Counted from the stretch's first letter, positions 19,985-28,691 are shown. The stretch is DNA of 64,000 bases from an uncultured Rhodospirillales bacterium (GCA_903822185.1 CAIJOA010000012.1:1-64000), one strand, 5' to 3'. Notes: generated by a model not told the origin, from the letters alone. A program made the numbers and translations.

Positions 19985-21934
19985 TTACGCCGCCGCGCGC
20001 ACTTGGCGCTTGCGACGGCGAATGCGCACCACGCCCAGGATCAACGCAACGATCCCGACGAGGATCGGCACGAAGGCGACGTCGAAGAATTCGGTGACGG
20101 CCTGGAGACGGTTGATGTCTTGGCGCAAGGCGAGCTGCACCTGACGAAGCTGCTGGCGAATGGCGAGCATGTCGTTGCGGAAATTGTCGATCGCTTGCGC
20201 CTGCTCGGCTGCCTGCGTGCCGCCCTTGCCGCCTTGGTCGCGCAGTTCCTTAATCTTCGCCTGCGTGTCCTTGAGCTTCGATTCGAGGTCTTTCTCGGTC
20301 GCCTGATACTGGGCATCGGCATCGCGCTGAATGTCGGCAACCAGCGTGAAGGGACGCGCCGAGGTGCCGCGGCTGCGCAGCGTGATGAGATCGTCGCCGC
20401 CGGCCAGCGCACCGATCGCGTTGGCGAGGAAGTCGCCGTTATTGGCGATCGGCACGGTCACGGTCTGGCCGAAGAAGTCCTGGCTCTGTTCCCAGAAGCG
20501 GTCTTCGAGAATGTCGGTATCGGCGACGAGCACCACATTGATCGGCTTGGCTGATGTCTTGATCTGCGGCGGCAAGACCGGTGCATCTTTCTTCGCATCG
20601 GCAGCAGGCGCGGCCTTATCGTCAGGCTTCGCGTCTTTCTTTTCGTCCTTAGGCGGGCCGTCGGGATAGGCCGTGTCGGCGGGACCTGTCACATGCGCCG
20701 CGAGCACCAACGGCTTGCCGCCGGCTTTAAAGCCCTGGAGGATGCCGGCAATGTCGGGGATCTGGCCCTGAACCTTCTCGACCGGGATCGCCATCGAATC
20801 GGCCGAGGTCGAGATCAGGGGTGAAAACGTCGTCTTGGCGCCGGGTGCCTGCGAGAGAATGCCCGACGACGCCATGTTGATATGCGTCAGGTCGGCCGTG
20901 ATCAGGTCGTCGTGATTGATCGCATTGGTGTCGAGCGACAGCCAAGCGACGTAGTCCATCGCCACGACACGCTGCGCCGTGCCGGCATTGACGCGGCGCG
21001 CGGCGCGGCGATCGCCGGCGACGAGCTTCGGGTCCATATCGACGCCCCAAGCCTTGAACAGCTTGGTCATCTCGCTATCCAGCGGCATACCCGGCGGGTT
21101 GAGCTGGCTCGGGTGCATCTGCTGCGTTTCCGAGTTCGGATCGACGAACACGATCGCCTTGCCGCCGCCCAACACGAACTGGTCGATGGCATAGAGCGTC
21201 TTTTCCGGCAGATGCTGCGGATGGGCGACCATCAGCACATCGATGTCGGACGGCACCGTGTCGATCTCGGTCGAGACGTCTTTGATGTCATAGAGCGGCT
21301 TCAACTGCGCGATGATCGCATAGGGCACCATCGGCTGGCCCTGCATCGCGGCCATCATGTCGCCTTCGAGCGGCAGCGCCGTCAGCAGGCCCATCGAGGG
21401 CTTCTTCGGGAAGGCGAGGCTGTGAATGAGCTTCGTCAGATCATATTCGAGGAAGCGTTCGCGCTCGGGCTGGAAGAACGGAATCGTTTGCAGATCGTCG
21501 GTCGAGTTGGTCGCGGCGAGGCCGAAATAAATCTGCTCGCCGCCTTGGTCGAGCGGCACGCCCTGCATGCCGAAGGCGACCGCACGGTCTTCGATCGCCG
21601 AGAAGGGCTGCGGGTCGAGCTGCTGCAACTCGATCTTGCCGTTCGAGGACGCCGCATATTCCTCGAGCATCTCGCGCACGCGCTGCGCATAGACGCCGTA
21701 GGACGGGATCTCGGTGCCGAGCTTCTTCGAATAATAAAAGCGCAGGACCAGCGGCTCGGTGAGCTTGGTGAGGGTCGCGCGGGTGCCGGGCGACAGCGTG
21801 TAGAGCTTGCCTTGGGTCAGATCGATGCGCGTCGTACCCAGCGTCCGGTTGGCAATGACGTTGACCGCGAGGAAAAGAACGAGAGCCGAGACGAGGCCGA
21901 TGAGGGCGGCGGTGCGGCGGGACATGTTGTTCAT
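19985..21934 (-). CDS. GldG-like ABC transporter auxiliary protein
   Basis: 649 aa. One helix near the N-terminus (13-30), a large extracytoplasmic GldG/DUF7088-type region (RIDLTQGKLYTLSPGTR is the family signature), an Ala/Asp/Lys-rich low-complexity stretch at about 425-450, a coiled coil near 550-610, and a C-terminal helix (VPILVGIVALILGVVRI). In Bacteroidetes GldG works with GldA and GldF; in Proteobacteria the set is widespread and its cargo is unknown. Operon order: ATPase, permease, this gene, DUF4340. Confidence 0.87.
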   Translation of the reverse strand: MNNMSRRTAALIGLVSALVLFLAVNVIANRTLGTTRIDLTQGKLYTLSPGTRATLTKLTEPLVLRFYYSKKLGTEIPSYGVYAQRVREMLEEYAASSNGKIELQQLDPQPFSAIEDRAVAFGMQGVPLDQGGEQIYFGLAATNSTDDLQTIPFFQPERERFLEYDLTKLIHSLAFPKKPSMGLLTALPLEGDMMAAMQGQPMVPYAIIAQLKPLYDIKDVSTEIDTVPSDIDVLMVAHPQHLPEKTLYAIDQFVLGGGKAIVFVDPNSETQQMHPSQLNPPGMPLDSEMTKLFKAWGVDMDPKLVAGDRRAARRVNAGTAQRVVAMDYVAWLSLDTNAINHDDLITADLTHINMASSGILSQAPGAKTTFSPLISTSADSMAIPVEKVQGQIPDIAGILQGFKAGGKPLVLAAHVTGPADTAYPDGPPKDEKKDAKPDDKAAPAADAKKDAPVLPPQIKTSAKPINVVLVADTDILEDRFWEQSQDFFGQTVTVPIANNGDFLANAIGALAGGDDLITLRSRGTSARPFTLVADIQRDADAQYQATEKDLESKLKDTQAKIKELRDQGGKGGTQAAEQAQAIDNFRNDMLAIRQQLRQVQLALRQDINRLQAVTEFFDVAFVPILVGIVALILGVVRIRRRKRQVRAAA

Positions 21935-21941
21935 AATGACC

Positions 21942-22676
21942 TCAATCCGCCTTCGTCAGATCGACGATCACGGCATTGGCGAAGAGGAAGAACGCCATCA
22001 CCGAGACGAAGAACACGAGATCGCGCAAATCGATCACGCCGCGCAGGATCGCGTTGAAGTGGCTGTAGAAGCTGAACGAGCCGATTGCGTCGAGCAGCCC
22101 CGCCGGCGCCCAGCCTTGCAGGAAACCGAGGACAACGGTCGAGCCGGTGACGGTGAGGAGGAAGCAGACCGTCGCGGTCAGCACGAAAGCGATGACCTGG
22201 TTCTTGGTCAGCGCCGAGAGCGCCGCGCCGATCGAGAGATAGCCGCCGGCCATCAGGAAGCTGCCGATATAGCTGGCGAGAATGACGCCGTTATCGGGCC
22301 GGCCGAGGATGTTGACCGTGATCCAGAACGGGAAGGTCAGCGCGAGGGCGATGCCCGAGAAAGCCCAGGCGGCCAAGAATTTGCCCATCACCGCCGCGCA
22401 CATCGAGATCGGCAAGGTGAGGAACAGTTCGATCGTGCCGCTCTTTCGTTCCTCGGCCCAGAGCCGCATCGACAGCGCCGGGATGAAGACGAGATAGAGC
22501 CAGGGATGGAAGCTGAAGAAGGCGATGAGGTCGGCCTGGCCGCGATCGAAGAAGCTGCCGAGGAAGAAGGTCAGCGTGCCGGCCAGAACGAGAAAGATGA
22601 TGATGAAGACGTAGGCGAGCGGCGTGGCGAAATAGCTCGCGAGCTCGCGGCGGAAAATGACCCAGGTGCTTTGCAT
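21942..22676 (-). CDS. ABC-2 type transporter permease (GldF-like)
   Basis: 244 aa with about six membrane helices. The N-terminus FRRELASYFATPLAYVFI and the segment RLWAEERKSGTIELFLTLPI are hallmarks of GldF/NosY-like ABC-2 permeases. It partners the ATPase encoded 11 bases upstream and the GldG-like protein eight bases downstream. Confidence 0.93.
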   Translation of the reverse strand: MQSTWVIFRRELASYFATPLAYVFIIIFLVLAGTLTFFLGSFFDRGQADLIAFFSFHPWLYLVFIPALSMRLWAEERKSGTIELFLTLPISMCAAVMGKFLAAWAFSGIALALTFPFWITVNILGRPDNGVILASYIGSFLMAGGYLSIGAALSALTKNQVIAFVLTATVCFLLTVTGSTVVLGFLQGWAPAGLLDAIGSFSFYSHFNAILRGVIDLRDLVFFVSVMAFFLFANAVIVDLTKAD

Positions 22677-22687
22677 CTTATTCTCGC

Positions 22688-23629
22688 TTAGGCCGCGTGC
22701 GTCGTGATGGAGCGGAAGACGTCGTCGAGCCGCCCGCGTTCGACCCGCATTCCCGCGATCGGCCAGCCGGCCGTGCGGACGAGGTCGGTCACTTCGGCCA
22801 TGATGGCATGACCGTCGCGCGCGAAGATCATCAAGCCAGGGCCTTCTTCATCACTGATCGGTTCGACCGATTGGACGCCGGGGAGGCGTAGTAGTGCGGT
22901 CGCCGCGTCGGGCGCCTCACCCGCGATGGCGAGTCGCACTGCGTTATGGTGGCGCGAGCGTGCTTCGAGTTCGCTCGGCGTGCCGTCGGCCAGGAGCTTG
23001 CCGTGGGCGATAATCGTCGCCCGGGTGCAGACCGCATCGACCTCTTCGAGGATATGGGTCGAGATGATGATCGCCTTGGTCGGCGCCAGTTCTTGAATGA
23101 GGCTGCGGACTTCATGCTTTTGATTGGGGTCGAGGCCGTCGGTCGGCTCGTCGAGGATCAGCACATCCGGATCGTGCAGCAGCGCCTGGGCGAGGCCGAC
23201 TCGGCGTTTGAAGCCTTTAGAGAGGGTGTCGATCGGCTGATGCAGCACGCCGCCCAACGAGGTCCGCTTCACGGCCAAATCGATATGATCGGCGGCATTC
23301 GCGCCACTGAGACCACGGATGCGGGCGATGAATTGCAGGAACCCGAGGGTCGTCATGTCGGGATAGGCCGGCGCGCCTTCGGGCAGATAGCCGATATGGC
23401 GTTTGGCGGCGATCGGATCGGTGGTGATGTCGGCGCCGCAGACGATCGCCGTGCCGCTGGTCGGGGCGAGAAAGCCGGTAATCACCTTCATCGTGGTCGA
23501 TTTGCCAGCGCCGTTCGGCCCCAGAAAGCCGAGCACTTCGCCGCGACGCACCGCAAAGGAGACATCGTCCACCGCCGTCACGGACCCAAAGCGCCGCGTG
23601 AGGTGGCGAACCTCAATCATCGAATCCAT
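22688..23629 (-). CDS. ABC transporter ATP-binding protein (GldA-like)
   Basis: 313 aa. Walker A GPNGAGKST near residue 38, Q-loop region, signature motif LSKGFKRRVGLAQAL, Walker B DVLILDEPTDGLDP, and H-loop IIISTHILEEVD. The C-terminal extension of about 90 residues is common in ABC-2 exporter ATPases. First gene of the minus-strand exporter unit; divergent from the riboswitch-nrdAB unit. Confidence 0.95.
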   Translation of the reverse strand: MDSMIEVRHLTRRFGSVTAVDDVSFAVRRGEVLGFLGPNGAGKSTTMKVITGFLAPTSGTAIVCGADITTDPIAAKRHIGYLPEGAPAYPDMTTLGFLQFIARIRGLSGANAADHIDLAVKRTSLGGVLHQPIDTLSKGFKRRVGLAQALLHDPDVLILDEPTDGLDPNQKHEVRSLIQELAPTKAIIISTHILEEVDAVCTRATIIAHGKLLADGTPSELEARSRHHNAVRLAIAGEAPDAATALLRLPGVQSVEPISDEEGPGLMIFARDGHAIMAEVTDLVRTAGWPIAGMRVERGRLDDVFRSITTHAA

Positions 23630-23931
23630 ACCGAAAGGCTCCGTCCCGAAGTTCTTTTTTTCTCGAACCAGGCGCCATAAGCGGCATTCCCGGTTGGAAA
23701 ATCAAGTGTCGCCCAGAAACGCGCCATTTAATTCGCTGTAATGTTGCCGCGGCTTTTGAAATCGCGCCGCCGGCGCGATCAACATCCGATTTATCCCGCA
23801 ACAACGACGGGAGAATTCGAGAAACCGCTGCCCTATGCGGCTTATTGATATTGCAACATTTAAATCATCAAAAACCGAGTCGCGCGCGCCAATAACACGC
23901 TTGACGGGATCGGCGCATTTAGCACAAGTTA
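23630..23931. other. Intergenic region between ABC exporter and nrdAB leader
   Basis: About 300 bases with no convincing gene. The part from 23840 to 23880 is AT-richer than its surroundings. It should hold the divergent promoters of the exporter and of the nrdAB leader. A TTGACG hexamer at 23901-23906 is a possible -35 for the plus strand, but I see no good -10 at normal spacing. I did not find a clear NrdR box. Confidence 0.5.
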
Positions 23932-24115
23932 TAGCGTTCACGGTCCCCAGAGCGGCTATATCTGGGGCCAAGAGGGAACCCGGAGACGGCCAAACCGGGG
24001 CTGCCCCCGCAACTGTAAGCGGTGAGCGACTGTCGTTTTCGACGCCACTAATGCCAAGGCATTGGGAAGGCTCGACAGCCGCCCTGACCCGCGAGCCAGG
24101 AGACCTGCCGTGAAC
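23932..24115 (+). ncRNA. Cobalamin (AdoCbl) riboswitch
   Basis: The conserved core is explicit: GAGGGAACCCGG near 23972, CCGGGGCTGCCCCCGCAACT from about 23996, continuing GTAAGCGG, and the 3' B12-box AGCCAGGAGACCTGCC at 24094-24109. Stem sequences between them (CGACTGTCG/CGACAG and a GCCAAGGC-type hairpin) complete the fold. It lies 125 bases upstream of nrdA. By family precedent, bound B12 turns expression down. I infer that this cell makes nrdAB when B12 is short, and it probably has a B12-dependent reductase elsewhere. Confidence 0.95.
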
Positions 24116-24240
24116 ACGAAATGTCCTCGGGCGGGGAGCTTCGATGGACCGTTTGCACCCTAATGGCGATTGCCATGGGATTCCGCTGCAAGCAGTCCAT
24201 TCGCACCCCGGTTCAAAAAGAAAGTTTCAGGGGTTTGCCT
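24116..24240 (+). promoter_or_regulatory. Riboswitch expression platform and nrdA leader
   Basis: The 125 bases between the B12-box and the nrdA ATG contain a short ATGGC/GCCAT hairpin near 24161-24174 and the nrdA SD AGGGG at about 24227. No T-run terminator is visible, so control by sequestering the ribosome site is more likely than transcription termination. An ATG at 24121 opens the nrdA frame earlier, but it abuts the aptamer and has no family-like sequence. Confidence 0.5.
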
Positions 24241-26190
24241 ATGTCCGCACTCGCTTACGATATCGACCAAGACGGCCAGCTCGTCGCTTTCGCGCCGAAG
24301 GTCCATGTCCAGCCCCGCCCCCCTGAGCCCCTGACCCCGCCGAAAGCCGCCGAGGCAGCGCCGGAACGGCGTGCGCCCCTGCCCGGCCCGCTGGGCCTGC
24401 CGCCGACGCCCAAAGACCTGAAATTGGACCGCAGCCGCGACGCGCTGCTGACCCCGTTCGGCAAGGCGACCCTGCAGGACCGCTATTTGATGCCGGGCGA
24501 GAGCTTCCAGGACATGTTCGCCCGCGTTTCCTGCGCCTATGCCGACGATGTCCAGCACGCACAGCGCCTTTATGATGCGATGTCGCAGCTCTGGTTCATG
24601 CCGGCGACCCCCGTCCTCTCGAACGGCGGCACGACACGCGGCCTGCCGATTTCCTGCTTCCTCAATACCGTGTCGGATTCCCTCGAAGGCATCGTCGGCA
24701 CCTGGGACGAAAACGTCTGGCTCGCCTCGAACGGCGGCGGCATCGGCACCTATTGGGGCAATGTCCGCTCCATCGGCGAGTCGGTGAAGGGCTGCGGAGA
24801 AACCTCCGGCATCATCCCCTTCATCCATGTCATGGACGGCCTGACCCTCGCCATCAGCCAGGGTTCGCTGCGCCGCGGCTCGGCCGCCTGCTATCTCGAC
24901 ATCCATCATCCGGAAATCGAGGAATTCCTCGAAATCCGCAAGGCGTCGGGCGATTTCAACCGCAAGAGCCTCAATCTCCATCACGGCATCAACATCACCG
25001 ACGAGTTCATGGAAGCCGTCCAAGACGGCAAGATGTTCGGGCTGAAAAGCCCCAAGGACGGCAAGGTCCTGCGCGAAGTCGATGCCCGCCAGCTGTGGCA
25101 GCGCATCCTCGAGACGCGGCTTCAGACCGGCGAGCCTTACCTCCTCTATATCGACACCGTGAACCGCGCCCTGCCGAAGCATCAGCGCGAACTCGGCCTC
25201 AAAGTGTCCAGCTCGAACCTCTGCAGCGAGATCGTGCTGCCGACCGGCGTCGATCATCGCGACGAGGAACGCACCGCCGTGTGCTGCCTCTCCTCGCTCA
25301 ACCTCGAAACCTGGGACGAGTGGAACGACAAGCCCGGCTTCGTCGAAGACGTGCTGCGCATGCTCGACAACGTGCTGAGCTATTTCATCGAGAGCGCCCC
25401 CGACAGCATGAAGCGCGCGAAATACTCGGCGCTGCGCGAACGGTCGGTCGGTCTCGGCGTGATGGGCTTCCATTCCTTCCTGCAGGCGCGCGGCGTGCCG
25501 ATGGAAAGCGCGATGGCGAAGTCGTGGAACATGAAGATCTTCCGCAAGATCCGCCGCGAAGCCGACGCCGCTTCGGTCGCGCTGGGCCAGGAACGCGGCC
25601 CGTGCCTCGATGCCGCCGAGCGCGGCATGATGGCCCGCTTCAGCCACAAGATCTCGATCGCGCCGACGGCCTCGATCAGCATCATCTGCGGCGGCGCCAG
25701 CGCCTGCATCGAGCCGATCCCGGCCAACATCTATAACCACAAGACGCTGTCCGGCTCATTCGTCGTGCGCAACCCGCATCTGAGCAAGCTGCTCGAATCA
25801 AAGGGCATGGACACGGCCGAGACCTGGCAGTCGATCGTCGAGCATGAAGGCTCGGTGCTGCATCTCGATTGCCTCAGCGACAACGAGAAGCTGATCTATC
25901 GCACGGCCTTCGAAATCGATCAGCGCTGGATCGTCGATCTGGCTGCCGACCGCGCGCCGTTCATCTGCCAGAGCCAGTCGCTCAATCTCTATCTGCCGGC
26001 CGACATCGATAAGTGGGACCTGCATATGCTGCATTGGACGGCATGGAAGCGCGGCGTCAAAAGCCTGTACTACTGCCGTTCCAAGTCGATCAGCCGCGCC
26101 GCCTTCGCCGGTCAGCTCGAAAAAGCGCCGAAGCAAGCGATCCAGATGCAGGAACGCACCGATTACGAGGAGTGCCTGTCGTGCCAATAA
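24241..26190 (+). CDS. nrdA: Class Ia ribonucleotide reductase, alpha subunit
   Basis: Makes deoxyribonucleotides from NDPs. 649 aa from the ATG at 24241 (AGGGG upstream). Active-site residues: Cys139 (PISC), the N326-L-C328-S-E330 catalytic triad motif, Cys348/349 pairing partner region, and the C-terminal redox pair C645/C648 in CLSC. Residues 1-60 are Pro/Ala-rich and do not resemble an ATP-cone, so overall activity control by dATP is probably missing. It is under a cobalamin riboswitch and overlaps nrdB by ten bases. Confidence 0.97.
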   Translation: MSALAYDIDQDGQLVAFAPKVHVQPRPPEPLTPPKAAEAAPERRAPLPGPLGLPPTPKDLKLDRSRDALLTPFGKATLQDRYLMPGESFQDMFARVSCAYADDVQHAQRLYDAMSQLWFMPATPVLSNGGTTRGLPISCFLNTVSDSLEGIVGTWDENVWLASNGGGIGTYWGNVRSIGESVKGCGETSGIIPFIHVMDGLTLAISQGSLRRGSAACYLDIHHPEIEEFLEIRKASGDFNRKSLNLHHGINITDEFMEAVQDGKMFGLKSPKDGKVLREVDARQLWQRILETRLQTGEPYLLYIDTVNRALPKHQRELGLKVSSSNLCSEIVLPTGVDHRDEERTAVCCLSSLNLETWDEWNDKPGFVEDVLRMLDNVLSYFIESAPDSMKRAKYSALRERSVGLGVMGFHSFLQARGVPMESAMAKSWNMKIFRKIRREADAASVALGQERGPCLDAAERGMMARFSHKISIAPTASISIICGGASACIEPIPANIYNHKTLSGSFVVRNPHLSKLLESKGMDTAETWQSIVEHEGSVLHLDCLSDNEKLIYRTAFEIDQRWIVDLAADRAPFICQSQSLNLYLPADIDKWDLHMLHWTAWKRGVKSLYYCRSKSISRAAFAGQLEKAPKQAIQMQERTDYEECLSCQ

Positions 26191-27278
26191 GCGGTATCGG
26201 CGATCTCGATCCGCGCACGCTGATCGGCAAAGGCAAGGTCGGGCTTCTCACCGCGACCGGCACCTATAACGTCGAGCGTTATCCCTGGGCCTACGACTTC
26301 TGGAAGCGCCAGCAGCAGACCCACTGGATGGGCGAAGAAGTGCCGCTGGGCAGCGACATCAAAGATTGGACGTCGGACCGCGTGACCGACGGCGAGCGGA
26401 ATCTGCTGACCCAGATTTTCCGCTTCTTCACCCAGTCGGACGTCGAAGTCGGCGACAATTACCTCAAGCGCTACATCCCGATTTTCCAGCCGCTGGAAAT
26501 TCAGATGATGATGGCCGCCTTCACCAACATGGAGACGGTGCATATCGACGCCTATGCGCTTCTCTTGAAGACGCTGGGCATGCCGCAATCGGAATTCGAG
26601 GCGTTCCACGATTACGCCGAGATGCGCGCCAAGGCCGATTACATGCACACCTTCGGCGTCGGCACCGTTTCGGACGTCGCCCGCACGCTGGCGATGTTCG
26701 GCGCCTTCACCGAAGGCATGTCGCTGTTCGCCAGCTTCGCGATGCTGCTCAACTTCCCGCGCCACAACAAGATGAATGGCATGGGCCAGATCGTCACCTG
26801 GTCGGTGCGCGACGAAAGCCTTCATTGCGAAGGCATCGTCAAACTCTATCACGCCTGGAACAGCGAAACCGGCGCCGTCACCAAGGCGGTGCGCGACGAC
26901 ATCATCGATGTCGCCAAGATGATGGTCGGGCTCGAGGAAAAGTTCGTCGATCTGGCCTTCGGCCTCGGCAAGATCGAAGGCATGACCGCCGCCGACATCA
27001 AGGCCTATGTCCATTACGTCGCCGACTGGCGTTTGACGCAGCTGAAGCTGACGCCGGTGTTCGGCTATTTCGCCGAAAGCGACAACAGCTACAGCCAGAT
27101 CAAGAAGCATCCGCTGCCGTGGCTGGTCGAAATTCTCAACGGTGTCGAGCACGCCAACTTCTTCGAACAGCGTGCGACCGAATATTCCAAGGCCGCGACG
27201 AGCGGAAGCTGGGACGGCGATAACGGCGTCTGGGCTTTGTTCGACGCAAATAAGAACCGGGAAACGGAAACGGCCTGA
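26181..27278 (+). CDS. nrdB: Class Ia ribonucleotide reductase, beta subunit
   Basis: Provides the diferric-tyrosyl radical for NrdA. 365 aa from a GTG at 26181, supported by GAGGAG eight bases upstream inside the nrdA end. Iron ligands Glu118 and His121 and radical Tyr125 appear in the spacing E-x2-H-x3-Y (METVHIDAY); the second ligand set is in RDESLHCEG. The tyrosine is present, so this is a classical O2-dependent enzyme. The four-codon overlap implies translational coupling to nrdA. Confidence 0.97.
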   Translation: MPISGIGDLDPRTLIGKGKVGLLTATGTYNVERYPWAYDFWKRQQQTHWMGEEVPLGSDIKDWTSDRVTDGERNLLTQIFRFFTQSDVEVGDNYLKRYIPIFQPLEIQMMMAAFTNMETVHIDAYALLLKTLGMPQSEFEAFHDYAEMRAKADYMHTFGVGTVSDVARTLAMFGAFTEGMSLFASFAMLLNFPRHNKMNGMGQIVTWSVRDESLHCEGIVKLYHAWNSETGAVTKAVRDDIIDVAKMMVGLEEKFVDLAFGLGKIEGMTAADIKAYVHYVADWRLTQLKLTPVFGYFAESDNSYSQIKKHPLPWLVEILNGVEHANFFEQRATEYSKAATSGSWDGDNGVWALFDANKNRETETA

Positions 27279-27302
27279 CCGGCTTCGACACCATCAAACA
27301 AA

Positions 27303-27338
27303 CACGGGCGCATCGGCAACGATGCGCCCGTTTCTTTT
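27303..27338 (+). terminator. Rho-independent terminator of nrdAB
   Basis: A 12-bp perfect stem (ACGGGCGCATCG / CGATGCGCCCGT) with a GCAA tetraloop is followed by TTCTTTT. It starts about 25 bases after the nrdB stop. Confidence 0.95.
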
Positions 27339-27368
27339 AGGGCCGTTTCAGCGCGCATTAACATCACA

Positions 27369-27464
27369 AGCCCTTCGACAAGCTCAGGGTGAGGACAGAG
27401 ATTGCGTTGCATGTTGATGAGTGCAGCGCACGATTTCACCTCACCCTGAGCTTGTCGAAGGGCT
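27369..27464. repeat. Inverted repeat, family D
   Basis: Perfect 26-base inverted arms at 27369-27394 and 27439-27464 containing CCCTTCGACAAGCTCAGGGT, separated by 44 bases. The TTCGACAAGCTCAGG core is a well-known dispersed palindromic motif in Proteobacteria. The right arm overlaps the 3' end of the BtuF-like gene and encodes its last residues and stop codon. Confidence 0.92.
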
Positions 27465-28208
27465 CGTGTTCTTTGTGCCGTCTCTTATCGCCGCGATGAT
27501 CGCATCGAGCCCGTCGGTCAAGGCGGCGGGACCAGGCTGCAGGATCAGCGGCGATTTGATCTCAACGATGCGACTGTCGCGAACAGCCGGAATCGCATCC
27601 CAACCCGGCCGCTGCCTGATCTTATCCGTCACGACCTTCTTGCCGCACCACGACGCGAGAATGACATCGGGCGCGGCGGCGATCACCGCTTCGGGTGAAA
27701 CGATGCGGTCTTTCGCTGCTTTCTCATAACGCAGCATGGGGAACGCATCCATGCCGCTGATCATCGGTTCGTCCCATTCCTCGAAATAGACTTTCGGACG
27801 GACACGGTCTGTCACCGCGGCGGCGACCGCCGCGAGCCGTTGCTCATACCCTGCCGCGAGTTCTTCCGCTTTCGCTACTGCGCCGACGAGGGCACCCACG
27901 GTGCGGATCATGGCAAGGATGCCGGCGATATCGCGCTGATTAAAGGCGTGAACCGCAATGCCGGCCCTAATTAGATCGGCTGCAATCCTGGCCTGCAAAT
28001 CGGAGAAGGTCAGAACCAGATCGGGTTCGAGCGCGAGAATCTTCGGCATATCCGCCGAGGTGAAAGCCGAGACACGCGGCTTCTCGCGCCGCACCTGCGG
28101 CGGGCGCACCGCATAGCCGGAGACGCCGACGATGCGATCTTGCTCGCCCAGCAGATAAAGCGTCTCGACCGTTTCCTCGGTCAGACAGACAATTCGAGAC
28201 GGTGGCAA
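27441..28208 (-). CDS. BtuF-like cobalamin-binding protein
   Basis: 255 aa, periplasmic-binding-protein fold of the BtuF/FepB class (RIVCLTEETVETLYLLGEQD, then GVSGYAVRPP, then LALEPDLVLTFSDLQ, and WDEPMISG). No signal peptide is visible; such cytoplasmic-looking BtuF-like proteins occur in Proteobacteria and are of uncertain role in B12 or heme-like corrin handling. The only start is a TTG at 28208, directly after the TAG of gpx in the same frame. The last seven residues (SPSTSSG) come from a dispersed repeat. It is the last gene of the msrP-like/gpx/btuF unit. Confidence 0.82.
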   Translation of the reverse strand: MPPSRIVCLTEETVETLYLLGEQDRIVGVSGYAVRPPQVRREKPRVSAFTSADMPKILALEPDLVLTFSDLQARIAADLIRAGIAVHAFNQRDIAGILAMIRTVGALVGAVAKAEELAAGYEQRLAAVAAAVTDRVRPKVYFEEWDEPMISGMDAFPMLRYEKAAKDRIVSPEAVIAAAPDVILASWCGKKVVTDKIRQRPGWDAIPAVRDSRIVEIKSPLILQPGPAALTDGLDAIIAAIRDGTKNTSPSTSSG

Positions 28209-28679
28209 CTAGGGTGCCAGCGCCTTGTCGATCGCACCGGTGATCGCCGCGTCTTCGGGCGCGACCTTCGACGGCCATTCGCCGGCGAGGCTGCCGTCGG
28301 GACCGATCAGGAATTTATGGAAGTTCCATTTCGGCGCGCCGCCTTGCTGCGCGATCCATTGATAGAACGGATGCGCCGATGCGCCTTTCACCGGTTCTTT
28401 CGCGGCAAGCGGGAAATCGACGCCGTAATTCTTTTGGCAGAAGGTTTGTATCTGCGCCTCGCTGCCCGGTTCCTGCCCGCCGAAATCGTTCGACGGCACG
28501 CCCAACAGGATGAAGCCCTTGTCGCGATAGCGCTGCCATAGCTTTTCCAAAGCGGCATATTGCGGCGTGAAACCGCATTCCGACGCGGTGTTCACCACCA
28601 ACACCGGCTTGCCGCGCCACGCGGACAACGGCAACTCACCGCCCTCGATCTTGCGAAACGAATAATCATAGGCGCTCAT
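28209..28679 (-). CDS. Glutathione peroxidase family protein
   Basis: 156 aa thiol peroxidase. Peroxidatic Cys35 lies in NTASECGFTPQY, with the Gln of VPSNDFGGQEPG and the Trp-Asn of KWNFHKFL completing the active site. It is a Cys (not selenocysteine) form; such enzymes often use thioredoxin. It is 12 bases after the sulfite-oxidase-like gene. Its TAG stop is followed immediately and in frame by the BtuF-like gene. Confidence 0.94.
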   Translation of the reverse strand: MSAYDYSFRKIEGGELPLSAWRGKPVLVVNTASECGFTPQYAALEKLWQRYRDKGFILLGVPSNDFGGQEPGSEAQIQTFCQKNYGVDFPLAAKEPVKGASAHPFYQWIAQQGGAPKWNFHKFLIGPDGSLAGEWPSKVAPEDAAITGAIDKALAP

Positions 28680-28691
28680 CGGTCGGCTCCT

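Noticed and set aside
23702..23971. 89-codon minus-strand frame and a 92-codon plus-strand frame across the nrdAB leader
   Set aside because: They overlap the riboswitch and its promoter region and show no protein family features or ribosome sites.
24160..25740. 526-codon minus-strand frame opposite nrdA
   Set aside because: Antisense of nrdA, no family resemblance.
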